From contig BROG01000980.1 in assembly GCA_030159075.1 (NCBI GenBank), positions 1 through 64,000 of the forward strand: a stretch of 64,000 nt of DNA, read 5' to 3'. The stretch's first letter is position 1. Each line of letters opens with the position of its first letter. A program made the translations under genes and the position numbers. The DNA is from Atrina japonica (Eukaryota; Mollusca; Bivalvia; Pterioida; Pinnidae). The notes under the pieces were generated by a model. The model was not told the origin of the DNA. It ran no database searches and saw nothing but the letters and a program-made list of their open reading frames with translations. Of the stretch, positions 40,121 through 52,591 are shown piece by piece.

Positions 40121-41090
40121 TTAAAGGCCCATGACCGGCGATTTACGCTCAGTAAGGTTGTTAATTTTTATTTAAATGACAATATGCTTTGCAAAATGTT
40201 TATATAAAGTTATTATCTTGCTATTAATTACGTTTCTGAGTGATTTGCTTTGCAAAATGTTTATATAAAGTTATTATCTTGCTATTAATTACGTTTCTGA
40301 GTGATTATCCGTTTTCTAGTAATCTGAGATTGAAGATTAAAAATGATTTTTACTCGTAACGACAATAAATACAATAAATACTAACGGAGTTGCGTAATAT
40401 TCTAGGTAACCTCAGATGAATAAGTTCAACATATAGGTTATTGTCATCTCGTATCCATCACAACTCGCACCTCAGTGATTTGGTTGACTCGTACCCATTG
40501 ACAAGTCTGTCACGTCACTGTTGTGACTGTGTCTAGTTAATCTGTAAGAATTACAACATCGAATAGACTTTTACAAGTTTTTTTATGTTTAATTGCAAAC
40601 GGCGATACCAAAAGTGACCCAAACTTGCGGTCCACTTCGGTCATCGCACCACACAGGGGATTTCAGATTTCGAACGATGAAATTTGCAGACTAGACCGAT
40701 TGACCGTTTGAACTCCCATAGTTCGGCAATTTTTTTTTTACTTATGAGAACTTCCCCAAATGTTTCGACTCTGGCTAACTTTATTATCTCTTAGACCGTT
40801 TAAAGCATTTCTCTAGATAAGTAACATCGCAAATACTATGGGTGACAAGTCCCCATTCATGTTTACTCTTTTGTTTAACAAACAATTTAGTATGTTTGTA
40901 AAAATAAAATCTCAGTAATGTAGGTAAAAACCCCTATTGTTTGAATCTCTAAGACGGATGTCGCAGGTGTCCAGCGAAAGCGTCGTTTGTGAAACAAAGA
41001 CTCACATGACATATTCCTTAAAATGCACATAAAATTTAAATGAAGGAATGCTTAAATATAAAATTATGATATTTGCGATCTATATTTTAA

Positions 41091-43899
41091 GACCTTTTTC
41101 CTGATACCAAATATGACCAAATCTGGTCTGTTTAAAAAGAATGACTTTTTATCCATAAAATTTACTTTTTATTAACTTTTTAATGTCCAATTGTACAAAT
41201 TTCAAAAACAAACTTTTTCAAATTATCCTGCTAGAATAAAATGCCTCTAATTAACAAAATTGGTAAAATATGCATATCTATATATTTTGATAATTATGTA
41301 ATTTATAACTGCTTTCAACTTAATAATTATGTACCGTAAAATTACTACCTGTCCCATGACAAATGTGTAATTGTTTTTGTAAGAAATTACTATATGCATT
41401 ATGACTACTCCCGCTGCTTCTATTTCTTGCGACCACGAAAGATTAAATATCAAACACTTGCATTTTGATATTGACGGGGAATTCAGGGGAACTAAAATGT
41501 ATACCTTTAACATATACATCAAACAAAAATATAAATCAAACAAACATATGTACAAAACATTGAGCTGATTAAACATACTTGTTCAAAGTTAACATCTGGT
41601 AGCCTTTAACTACAACATCTTGACCATCTAGTGAAAAACTAAATCAAACATTACAAGCAAAAGATTATACCACAACCAAAGTTTTATCTGTAATATACAT
41701 CCAGTATTAAACACATCATTGGTAAAAATATATATATACGTAGCTGAATACCAATATAAAAGTTACAAAATACAATACCTTAAAACATGTTCCATGTTCA
41801 AACGCTTACGAACAAAAACATACCCGTAGTGTTTAATACCAAAAAAAGAAACACAACTAAAACCAAATTACATATCTAATATGTGTACAAAAGGAAAACT
41901 AAATGACAAATCATATAAAACTTGATGGCCAAAATATGATGACAATGGTAGTATGAGCACACTGAATGCTGAAAAATAGACAAAAGATCTATGTACAACA
42001 ATAAACGACATAAAACATCTTTTTACAATTGTCTACTACATACATGTTTAGACAAGTATATTGCAATCTGAAAGAAAAAGTATGCTAAACAATGGCAAAT
42101 CACCTGGTTTTGTCTCAGACTAAAATTAACCACTTTGTATGGTGTGTCTAATAATTCATAATACATTTTGTGTAAAGTACTGTTTGTCACTGTGTAATAT
42201 ATATATATATATATATATAACAAATAAATCATGCTAGGAATGACTTACGTTTTACCACAAAAAGGTACAAGTTACCAGTGAGAGGCCTGTATGTCATGAA
42301 GGCAATAATTCAATTGGTTTTATTGTTCAAAGAGAAGGCATAGTTGTTATGAATAACAAGCACATATGCACTAAATGGTTGGCTAAGAATACTTTTGACA
42401 CGAAAATATAAAAATAAATTCAATTGGATAATACTTGGGACTGATATTGATTTTCTTGTCCGCATGTCCGTCACGTTTAATATTGACCAAGTCCCAAATA
42501 ATTTTAAGCAATGGAACTTTCTAAGTGAAATGTCGCTAATTACTGGTTGTGGAATGTCATAGTAAGATGGGCACAATGACAAATGCATTATTGTCACAAT
42601 AACACAATATCCGCCTTTTCTGAACCTTTATTTGTATAAACACAGAAGTATCACGAACAAAATTAAAATGACAGGTACACCGATAATTACAGATGCATGA
42701 ATTCTTGAGAATTCAGTAGCAAAGAAGTTAGCTAGAGAGGGTAGTAATGACCCGACTGTTTCCAGCATAATAATGAATGATGGAAGTGTTGATGAAGTGG
42801 CATTTCGAACTTGTTGAAGATCTAAAATTGCTACAGACATTTTCCTAATTTTACAAAACATGAAAATACAGGCAAAAACTGCAATTGAAGCAATACCAAT
42901 AGATATTATTGCTAGAATAGCCAATCTGGAGATAAATCAATTAGTCCATCTATTAATGGCACTGTCAATGAATTAAACATTTTCTGATTTTTCTTTGCTG
43001 GTACAGACATTCTTTTTAAACTTAAATGATTTTTCTGGTCATTGGCGATGATATGCGAAAAAGTATGATTATAATATTTGAAAAACTGGAACACAAAGAT
43101 TTAACAGATGTGAATTCTTGAGACTGATTATAACAGTCCACTAACCTGGGAGAAAAATATAAAGTATTAGTAGATAATGAACACTTACATGGAATATTGA
43201 TAATACAAAACTCACAACCAGGTATTATCTTTTGCTGTTCAGGACAATCTAAAACTAAATTATAATTATTATAAACTAAAGCTGATGTTGCTGATAGTAC
43301 AATAATATTTGGCCGTAACATATATTCTGTATAAAACGAATGTTATAAATGTTATAATTATCACATAAGGACTTAATCTGATGTTGATTATTTGAGAATA
43401 GTGCTAATGTACAGTCTGCCACTGTTATAGGTATAAGTGGAAGATTAAAGTCACACAATATAACAGATCCATGTCGGCAATTAGTGAGGTCTTTAGAAGA
43501 GAGTTGAACATAATGATCATGATGTGGTGTAATAGCAAAATGCTCTGGTACAGAGAAGAGTTGAGTAGCATGCATAGAAAAAGTTGCGTTATTCTTAACA
43601 GGAAGGGTAACGAAATGACCGTGTAGAGTTGCAATGGTTGTTTTAGAGAATTACTACTTACTACTAAGTTAAAAGCAGTTATAAATGTTATAATTATCAA
43701 AATATATAGATATGCATATTTTACCAATTTTGTTAATTAGATGCATTTTATTCTAGCAGGAAAATTTCAAAAAAAATATTTTTGAAATTTGTACAATTGG
43801 ACATTAAAAAGTTAATAAAAAGTAAATTTATTGATAAAGGTAATTCTTTTTAATTAGACCAAATATGGTCATATTTGGTATCAGGAAAAAGGTCTTTGT
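41091..43899. mobile_element. Innermost 2.8-kb segment with ~230-bp inverted arms
   Basis: Arm 41091-41325 starts AAGACCTTTTTCCTGATACC. Arm 43660-43899, reversed, starts identically and stays closely similar through TTAATGTCCAATTGTACAAA and GCTAGAATAAAATGC to ATAACTGCTTT. The right arm overlaps the signal-peptide end of the membrane-protein remnant. Between arms, 41330-42300 is AT-rich with no recognised gene. Confidence 0.65.
42628..43735 (-). pseudogene. Decayed secreted/transmembrane glycoprotein, envelope-like
   Basis: On the minus strand, consecutive open pieces in shifting frames outline one protein. The order is a hydrophobic signal-like start in the inverted arm, a Cys-containing ectodomain with a paired-Cys section near 43200, a polar stretch with a possible N-glycosylation site, a transmembrane segment at ~42840-42924, a linker, and a hydrophobic C-terminus ending at 42628. 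At least four frameshifts (near 43660, 43300, 43090, 42920) break it. The layout resembles envelope-like proteins of invertebrate retroelements. That is recall and not proof. No RT, integrase or long terminal repeats accompany it. It cannot make an intact protein. Confidence 0.5.
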
Positions 43900-45782
43900 A
43901 AAGAAAATATTACCTGGTTATGATAGCGTCTGCTAACTGTCGTTAGTCTATATACTTAATTAGTAAGATGCTAAACCTGTCCCAGTTCTACGTAATCTAT
44001 TGATGATAGGTAAATAGATATAAGAATTATCAGCAATATATAAAGCTATCGCTGGAATTATATTGGGGTTACGTAATTGGTCTAGTAGTTAAGTGTGTTT
44101 ATATAGCAATTTGAACAGTTGCTCTGTGGAGTAAACTTGAGTTAATTCCCCTTAACTAAATCACTCTACCTGTATTACTTTGCAGAGAAAACTGAGTTAT
44201 ACAATACAATTATGTTGTCGGTTGTTCTAAGTGTACAAATGAAGATATATCTGTATTACATTTGTATCTTTAAATATGTTGTCATTTATAATCAATGTTT
44301 GCCAACAAAGTATTTGTTATTGTATTACTTTGCATGTTTATTCATACTTGTTGTTTGTATTATACTACACTTTTGGTATCGCCGTTTGCAATTAAACATC
44401 AAAAACTTGTAAAATCATATTCGATGTTGTAATTCTTACAGATTAACTAGACACAGTCACAACAGTGACGTGACAGACGTGTCACCAACTTTAAAACTAG
44501 CCGCAAGTTTCTCATCAGTTAAGATCACGTGAATGAGGAATGACGCCACTTCTATGTCCATCTTCACAGACAGATCTCGCCAATACACAGTAAGGGAAAC
44601 TTATTTGCATATTAATTGTGCGCAAGAATTGTTAACAGTCGAGTCTTCCGTTTTTAATGACAATTCTATCACAAAAGTATAATGGTAAAAAGTAACATTC
44701 TAAAGCAAATTTATAATATCTTAAAATTTATAAAGGACTCAGAACTGACCTAAAATGGCACATATTTCAAGTCTTGTAGACCTATATTTTTCAGCGAATA
44801 GTCACTACATCTTGCGTCAATGTAATGTGTTATTAACCCCATACTGCAAAATGTGCTTTGACTTGTTCCCAATAAACAGCTTAGCATAACATAACTGCGT
44901 TGACGTACCATCAAACTCGTAAAAATAATCGAGACCGGGTAGTTTTTTCTATGTGCTTCAAAACTAAGTCATCGGTGGAACCATGATTCCTACGTTATTG
45001 TGTACAAATTAGTAAAACGATGGGTACGGCTCTTCCAATTGTTTTGGTTACGAGTCAGTCAACTGTAGGCATGACTTAGCCAAAGTGGATACTAGTTGAG
45101 ATGGCACGAAATGAGATGTGTCCGATTTTACCAACATTCCACAAAGACGTAAACACAGTGTCATACAGGTAACAAACAAACAAAACACACACACACACAC
45201 ACACACAAACAGAAAAAGAAGAGAGAATCGATAAAGAAATTGTACTGTAGCTTTAAGAACAGAAATAGAGCCTTGAAATGCTTTGAGGAAGGAAATGAAG
45301 CTGAAAACAAATTAATAATTTGCCACCCTTCTTTGAATTTCCCCTGAAGCAACCTCAATCTGTTATGTCTATTTATATAACACTTCTGTTCAATCTTTGA
45401 GTCTCAAACTGGTCGGGGACTACAAATACATTCTTTTGTTTTTATCTGTTTAACTTGAAAGTGATAAAAGTATATGCATAGAAATACAATTTTTATGTAG
45501 AAAATGAATAATTGCAGTTTTCGATTCAATACTTCTCAAAATTTGACGTATACTCATGTTTGACAGGCTTTCCGTATCGATGTAACAGTAGTTAACGGTA
45601 CACGTGCGATCACTAATTATGGGTGTTTGTATCACGTTATTGTTGTTATCATTTTCTGACTAATTGCAGTGTATATGTGCACTAGTTTTGATCAGCATGT
45701 CTTTAAATAATATAATGTGTGAATCGGAGAACTTTTTACGATATTTGCTGTAGTTCAATATTAGCCGGTCATGGGCCTTTAA

Positions 45783-46125
45783 GTTATATTTCATCATGGA
45801 CCCTGAATATTTTGGTCATGGATGTAGTGAATAGCTGTCTTAAACTCTTTTCAGTCTCATTATATATACAATGTTTTAAATAAATGTTTTGCAAAAGATA
45901 TGAGTGTGCATGCTAGGGTGAGATAGATGTGTTTTTTTTTAATTATTATTAATTTTTCTTTTCTTTTTCATATAATGTTTGAGTTGGTTGTGCATGAGTA
46001 TGTTTGTGTGTTTATGTGTAAATACATATAAGATAGTATGAGCCATCCAACCCCCTTATTCCCTAGCCAGGTGGAGATGTACGGGAATAGAACTCATAGA
46101 TAACACATGTACATAACATAAAAAA
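45783..46125 (+). mobile_element. L1-like 3-prime region (right part, split by element C)
   Basis: Ends TCCCTAGCCAGGTGGAGATG, matching the L1 3-prime end at 22962-22977 (TCCCTAGCCAGGTGGAG). With 39230-40120 it forms one 5-prime truncated L1 copy interrupted by element C. Confidence 0.55.
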
Positions 46126-46292
46126 TGACAAGATTGTGTCAGAGGCTGTACACTGTAGAGCCTAAAATTTTATCCTACCAAGATGGCCGACGATGGACCA
46201 CGTAAATCTGACACATCACCATTTACTCTATTCAAATAAAACATTTTTAGACTTTTTATGGTCATATTTTGCGGAAGTGCTGATGCTTTAAA

Positions 46293-46385
46293 TGTTCGAC
46301 GTCACAATTAAATTGCCCCTTTGAGAGCTAATAGACTCCCAATGAATGCTTTTTCCCGCATTTGTAAAACAAGGAGCTACGCCTT
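46293..46385 (+). repeat. Outer inverted repeat of the fold-back cluster (left)
   Basis: TAGACTCCCAATGAATGCTT and GCATTTGTAAAACAAGGAGC are repeated in inverted orientation at 49494-49610. Just downstream (46490-46720) is a degenerate run of ATAGAAAACCTTCCC-like motifs. Confidence 0.65.
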
Positions 46386-46750
46386 AGTACATATTATCAT
46401 TGAACGCATGCTGTTGTGACGTTATTCTTTTTTATCAATGAATCTACGTAGGAGTCTCTACATCTGTCTTCATGCTTCCTGCCAATACCGGTGTCATACA
46501 GAAAACCTTCCGCATAGAAAAACCTTCGCATAGAAAATCCTGCCCTGGAAAGATTTCTATATAGAAAACCTTCCTTCCATAGAAAACCTTTCCCCCGGAA
46601 GGAATACTATTACAGAAAACATTCCCCCATAGAAAATTTTAAAGTGAATGTCCCCCACACCACCCTGAAAATTGTCAATATAGAAAACGTTCCCACTCAA
46701 TCCGGAAAAATATAAATAAATCTGTTCATTGATTAATTCAAAATATAACA

Positions 46751-47368
46751 GAGGGCGAAGCCCGCATATATGTAGAGAAGCTCACATATTTATTCCTACT
46801 ACATCCGGGGACCCGTACTACTAATGATAAAATTTTGCTCACATCGGGAATTTGCGCGTGACATAAACAAAATGTCGGAAATGCAAAGTCATTGCTTAAA
46901 AGCGCATTGCAAACGAAGTAATAAAATGCCACACTAAGAAACGTTTTGTAGACCGAGAATAAACCTAACGACTAGGGTTGTACATCGAACCCGATCACGA
47001 AGCGCCTCCATTATTCTGGTAATGTGACCTGCACGAAACGATGGATACGCTGGGATAGAGAAAAATACATAGCATAAAAACATGTTTGTGCATTTAATTC
47101 ACAACTAATAAATGCCACAGATTCTATTTAAGTTTTAGCACCAAGGAAACAGTCAGCCACTCAATATTTTATTTAGAACAATGAGTGAATGGCCAGAACA
47201 TTTACGTGATAAAAACACTGAATGTTAATCCCTTTGGTGATTCTGTCGTGTTGCCTCCGGCAGGGGGCAATACAACGGAATCCCCAAAGGGATTAACTGA
47301 ACATCTAAAACTGTTGATGAGTGCCTTCGCCCTCGCCATAGGTTTACCTATGTATTATTTATATAATA
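46751..47368 (+). mobile_element. Fold-back unit U1
   Basis: A ~618-bp unit that begins with the hairpin GAGGGCGAAGCCCGC and ends CCTATGTATTATTTATATAA, abutting U2 head to tail. It contains GACCCGTACTACTAATG, TGTACATCGAACCCGATCAC, CACCAAGGAAACAGTCAGCC and a long hairpin (47227-47294). The open frame at 47185-47487 crosses the unit junction and is not a gene. Confidence 0.8.
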
Positions 47369-48261
47369 GAGGGCGAAGCCCTCATATATGTAGAGAAGCT
47401 CACATTTTTTATTCCTACTACATCCGGGGACCCGTACTACTAATGGTAAAAATTTTTGCTCACATCGGGAATTTGCGCGTGACATAAACAAAAAGTCGAA
47501 AATACAAAGTCATTACTTAAAAGCGCATTGCAAACGAAGTAATAAACCACCACACTAAGAAACGTTTTGTAGACCAAGACTAGGCCATAACGACTAGAGT
47601 TGTACATCGAACCCGATCACGAAGCGCGTGTAATGTGAACTGCACGAAATGATGGATAGGCTGGGATACAGAAAAATATATAGCATAAAAACATGTTTGT
47701 GCATTTAATTCATGACTAATAAATACCACATAGATTTTATTTTAGTTTTAACACCAAGGAAACAGTCAGCCACTCAATATTTTATTTAAAACAATGAGTG
47801 AATGACCGGGACATTTAGTGATTTACGTGATAAAAGCATTGAATGTTAATCCCTTTGGTGATTCTGTTGTGTTGCCCCCGGTAGGGGGCAATACGACGGA
47901 ATCCCCAAAGGGATTAACTGAACATGTAAAACTGTTGATGAATGCCTTCGCCCCCTCCATTGATTTACCTATGTATTACTTATAGGGACTTATTTGCTTT
48001 CAAAATATTTTTTAAAACATTTTTCATGGAGTGATAAATGATCACAAATTTTGTTTTTGACCTTTTCGATAAAAAATGTCATATTCAACGCGAACTTTAC
48101 CCGGGACTGTTAGGCGATTTTTTTTTCTTTTTTTGCTCAAAGTATGTGTACATTTGACCTATTTGTACTACATAGACGCATTACCATAAAAGCTCGCTTA
48201 GCGATCGGCGTTTTGCGCCGCTCGAGCTGCGCTCGCTAATATGTTCTATATATTCGACGTA
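47369..48261 (+). mobile_element. Fold-back unit U2 with extension (left inverted arm)
   Basis: Starts GAGGGCGAAGCCCTC and repeats U1, then extends from 47986 through GGGACTTATTTGCTTTCAAA and TTAGCGATCGGCGTTTTGCG to CGACGTA. The whole 893 bp is matched by the inverted arm at 49605-50511. Confidence 0.85.
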
Positions 48262-49604
48262 TTGTGCATTTAATTCATGCCACATAGATTTTATTTAAGT
48301 TTTAGCACCAAGGAAACAGTAAGCCACTCAATATTTTATTTCAAACAATGAGCGAATGAACGGGACATTTACGTGATAAAAACACTGAATGTTATTTTTG
48401 GGGATTCCGCCGGAATCCCCAAAGGGATTAACTGAACATGTAAAACTGTTGATGAATGCCTTCGCCCTCTCCATAGGTTTACCTATGTATTATTTATAGA
48501 GGGCGAAGCCCTAATATATATAGAGAAGCTCACACTTTTATTCCTACTACATCCGAGGACCCGTACTACTAATGGTAAAAATTCTGCTCACATCGGGAAG
48601 TTGCGCGAGGTATAAACAAACTGTCGGAATTTCAAAGTCATAACATAAAAGTGCATTTCAGAGGAGGTAATTAATTACTAGCAAACGTTTTGCAGACTGA
48701 GACTAGGCCATAACGACTAGGGTTGTACATTGAACCCGATCACAAAACGCATCCATTATTCGGACAATGTGAACTGCACGAAGTGATAGATACGCTGGGA
48801 TAGAGTAAAACAGATAACATAAAACTTAATGTTGCATTTATTTCATGAGTAATAAATAAAACATAAGATTTTATTGAAGTTTTAACACCAAGGAAACGGT
48901 CAGGCACTTTTTTTTTATTCAGAACATATTTTATTCAGAACAACGAGTAAATGACTTGGACACTTACATGATAAAAACACTGAACATCAATCCCTTTGGG
49001 GATTCTGTCACGTTGTCCCCGCCAAAGGGATTAACTAAACATGTAAAACTGTTGATGATTGCTTTCGCCCTCTCCATAAGTTTACCTATGTATTATTATT
49101 TATAGAGAGTGTAGCTCGAATGGGCCCAAGGCCCATCCGCGTAGCGAACTTAGTGGTAAGAGTGTGAAAATGAACTAAAAACCAATATAAGATACTATCA
49201 AACAATTTAATGTGTGTCAGGTTAGATATACTGTTATGTCAAATTATATGTGGAAGACGCCATTACTAATTGTGATGGTCGTCGCCATGTTTTGTCATGA
49301 AACATAGGTAATTGCAAATGTTGTATCTTGAGTCCGATCATGAAGCTCATCAATTTTGTTGCTTCATTTCATATCAACCGACTATTTTGTGTACACTACG
49401 ATTTGAAGCTAAAATATATGAAACATTCATTTTGAAATGCGCTCTCCTTTAGGCAATGCCTAATCATATCACGAACTAAGGAAATGCCTTGATAACGAGC
49501 GCAGCTCCTTGTTTTACAAATGCAGGAAAAGATATTCATTGGGAGTCTAATCGCTCTCACAGGAGCAACACCTGTCTAGCTAAATGACGTAACAGTTTAA
49601 TTGT
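48262..49604. mobile_element. Spacer of the large inverted repeat (units U3, U4 and flank)
   Basis: U3 (48262-48498) is a 5-prime truncated unit with a shortened hairpin. U4 (48499-49104) is a full, more diverged unit starting GAGGGCGAAGCCCTAATAT. From 49105 a different segment follows (GAATGGGCCCAAGGCCCATC) and ends in the outer inverted repeat at 49494. Confidence 0.75.
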
Positions 49605-50511
49605 TACGTCGAATATATAGAACATATTAGCGAGCGCAGCTCGAGCGGCGCAAAACGCCGATCGCTAAGCGAGCTTTTATGGTAATGCGTCTATGTAGTA
49701 CAAATAGGTCAAATGTACACATACTTTGAGCAAAAAAAGAAAAAAAAATCGCCTAACAGTCCCGGGTAAAGTTCGCGTTGAATATGACATTTTTTATCGA
49801 AAAGGTCAAAAAACAAAATTTGTGATCATTTATCACTCCATGAAAAAATGTTTTAAAAAAATATTTTGAAAGCAAATAAGTCCCTATAAGTAATACATAG
49901 GTAAATCAATGGAGGGGGCGAAGGCATTCATCAACAGTTTTACATGTTCAGTTAATCCCTTTGGGGATTCCGTCGTATTGCCCCCTACCGGGGGCAACAC
50001 AACAGAATCACCAAAGGGATTAACATTCAATGCTTTTATCACGTAAATCACTAAATGTCCCGGTCATTCACTCATTGTTTTAAATAAAATATTGAGTGGC
50101 TGACTGTTTCCTTGGTGTTAAAAACTAAAATAAAATCTATGTGGTATTTATTAGTCATGAATTAAATGCACAAACATGTTTTTATGCTATATATTTTTCT
50201 GTATCCCAGCGTATCCATCATTTCGTGCAGTTCACATTACCAGAATAATGGAGGCGCTTCGTGATCGGGTTCGATGTACAACCCTAGTCGTTATGACCTA
50301 GTCTCGGTCTACAAAACGTTTCTCAGTGTGGTGGTTTATTACTTCGTTTGCAATGCGCTTTTAAGCAATGACTTCGCATTTCCGACATTTTGTTTATGAC
50401 ACGCGCAAATTCCCGATGTTAGCAAAATTTTTACCATTAGTAGTACGGGTCCCCGGATGTAGTAGGAATAAAAAATGTGAGCTTCTCTACATATATGAGG
50501 GCTTCGCCCTC
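49605..50511 (-). mobile_element. Fold-back unit U5 (right inverted arm)
   Basis: Reverse complement of 47369-48261 at high identity, ending GAGGGCTTCGCCCTC at 50497-50511. The arms and the ~1.34-kb spacer make a ~3.1-kb fold-back structure. No transposase was seen. From 50512 to 51830 there is no supportable gene; a short (CT)n lies at 51283-51304. Confidence 0.85.
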
Positions 50512-51831
50512 TATTAATGTAATTAACATTAGGCTACTCTCCATACATATCATTTTGCTGTGATATTTGTTTTACTTCTAGTATATTTTGGTGCTCATAT
50601 ATTCACTGGAAATCACTGGTTACTCATCGAACTAAACTAAGCCTTTTGACTTCTTTGATGTATTATAATATTTGAGTACTAACAGAGTTTTTGAAATTCA
50701 CCGGTCCTGCCAGAAAAAAACCGGTAATTTTCTTTGACCAGTGAAAGTGCTTTATTCACGGGTCCGGTTGACCAGAAATTTTTTTTTTATTATTTCGAAA
50801 TGTCTGTTTGAATCTTATGCCGGTACACGACTTACTCAATTCTGTACATTGAAATTTGTGTGACTAATTTAACTGTAGATCTATATTGTTGTATTTTTAT
50901 TCCAAATGATATATATATTTAACGAAAAAATAATCATTACATCTGAAGAGGAACTGACAAATATTTTAGCCGAAATTAGTACACCCAACCTTATACATGT
51001 AACAGCAAATTTACAGAACAGTGAAGTTTCGGGGTTTGGGGTTTTGGTTGAAAAAAAAACACCAACAACAAAAACATTAAAAAACCAAAAAACATACCTT
51101 GATTGCTTGCTTTGGTTTGATTTAATGATTGGCATGACTACTTAAAGCCATTTCCACTCCATGAGCGGCACGGAGAGAGATGTTTAACGTGTGTGTTGAT
51201 GTCCTTATTTGAGTGCCACTACATTTGTCATCAGATTGACTGTAATTTAATCATTTATTTACCATCAACTGATCAAAACTAAAACTCTCTCTCTCTCTCT
51301 CTCTCAATTTTTAATTTTTTTTTTATTCAGATTTCTTATTTTTAACATCACATACATCATATTCACACAATGATAAGATGACAGGGTCAAAAGGAATATC
51401 AGGAAGATGTTAACTATTGTCGGTTTACATGTGCAGTTTAAATTTTGACATTGTTCACAATCTGCAACCAAAATTTCATCATTAAAATGAATTGAATTAT
51501 TTTAAAACAATTAAGTGGTCATTCACAATTGAATCGTATTGAATGTTCGTATTCTGATGCTCTTTTAAGTATACAGATGTATTCTAACAGGGCTCACCCT
51601 GCCATTAGCAAATAATTTATAGAGCCACTGAATATTTTTTCTTATCATTGGTTAAACATGAAATATTTCATGGTACCATATTGAAATGTGAGTACTTGTC
51701 TTAATGTAAGAATCACGTGGAAAGAAATGTGAAACAAGATGCAGATTAGCTAATTATTTTTGAATTAACATTTATTTCTTTGTCACAGGCAACATAAAAA
51801 CTTTATAAAAATTTGACAAAGCGTCAAGTTT

Positions 51832-52112
51832 GTTTGTTTATTGTTATTTTACGTCCCACTCAAGAATATTTCACTCATATGAAGACGTCACCAAATGCCG
51901 ATGAAGGGCTTCAAATTTTGACCTATGTTCGGCAATTGCAGCCATTGAGCAGTGAGGATTTTTAATGTACCAACACCTACTGTGACAAGGGCCCTTAGGT
52001 TTAACCGTCTTATCCGAAAGACAGGAAACCAACCTGCCGTCGGCGGGACTCAGAGTCATTACCACAGGATCCAGGGTCGAGCGTGCTTACAGGTTAGCTA
52101 GGCTGGCTCGAA
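51832..52112 (-). mobile_element. tRNA-derived SINE, full length
   Basis: Reverse-strand copy of the SINE at 1349-1620. The tail complement TTTACGTCCCACTCAAGAAT is on the left. The body TCCGAAAGACAGGAAACC and the tRNA-like head complement (GTCGAGCGTGCTTACAGGTT) are on the right. The open frame at 51871-52065 is its shadow. Confidence 0.85.
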
Positions 52113-52160
52113 AAAGCGTCAAGAAAAAAGCCCAAAGCGATCCATTTTGTCCATTATTGC

Positions 52161-52462
52161 CAATACCGTATTTGACCCAATAAGCGCCTACGAAAATAAT
52201 AAAAATGGGTGGGCCCTTATTGGAACTAATCAACTGTCAAACTAATGAAAAACATTTAATTTTTTACAAGGCACAGTGGTGTTGTAAATTTGTTGTAGTT
52301 TATGCAGTAGATACCTATTGACATTCTCTTGTTGTATGTGGATATAGATAATTTTTATTTACGTTTTTGTTGTCCACAATGCCTTGTCAACCGGCTGGGA
52401 AAGATACTTGATCGTGTGTAAAAAGGGGGACATGGGCGCTTATCGGATCGAATGTGGTATTG
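52161..52462. mobile_element. MITE with GACCCAATAAGCGCC ends
   Basis: Left end CAATACCGTATTTGACCCAA followed by TAAGCGCC. Right end GGGCGCTTATCGGATCGAAT, then GTGGTATTG. The ends are imperfect inverted repeats around ~240 bp of AT-rich non-coding DNA. Confidence 0.65.
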
Positions 52463-52591
52463 GTGGAGCAGCATATCAACTCAACATCTGTATCAGATGT
52501 ATCGATACATGGGCATTTCATCGAGAAGTTTTACTTTTAAAATTGTCCAGACAATGACCAAACTGCGCTCGCATTCAAGGCTTTGCCTTTA

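Larger units (their letters stand above)
40506..44482. mobile_element. Nested element with ~108-bp inverted ends
   Basis: Left arm ~40508-40615 and right arm ~44370-44482 are near-identical in inverted orientation, sharing CTGTCACGTCACTGTTGTGA, then CTGTAAGAATTACAACATCG and GCAAACGGCGATACCAAAAG. They lie inside element C and outside the next inverted pair. No target-site duplication was evident, so it may be a separate insertion or an internal inverted duplication. Confidence 0.6.
40121..45782. mobile_element. TTAA-flanked transposon C (5.65 kb)
   Basis: TTAA at 40121-40124 and 45779-45782 flanks perfect 14-bp ends, AGGCCCATGACCGG and CCGGTCATGGGCCT. Subterminal sequences match element A over several hundred bp at each end. 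The left end holds a ~63-bp tandem duplication (TGCTTTGCAAAATGTTTATA, at about 40180 and 40243). C is much longer than A because its centre contains further inverted-repeat DNA (40506-44482 and 41091-43899). No transposase of piggyBac type was found, so mobilisation in trans is inferred. Confidence 0.78.

Noticed and set aside
42310..42597. 95-codon frame downstream of the glycoprotein remnant
   Set aside because: No recognisable motif and no frame continuity with the remnant; probably chance in AT-rich DNA.
47185..47487. 100-codon open frame
   Set aside because: It spans the junction of two fold-back units and the internal hairpin.
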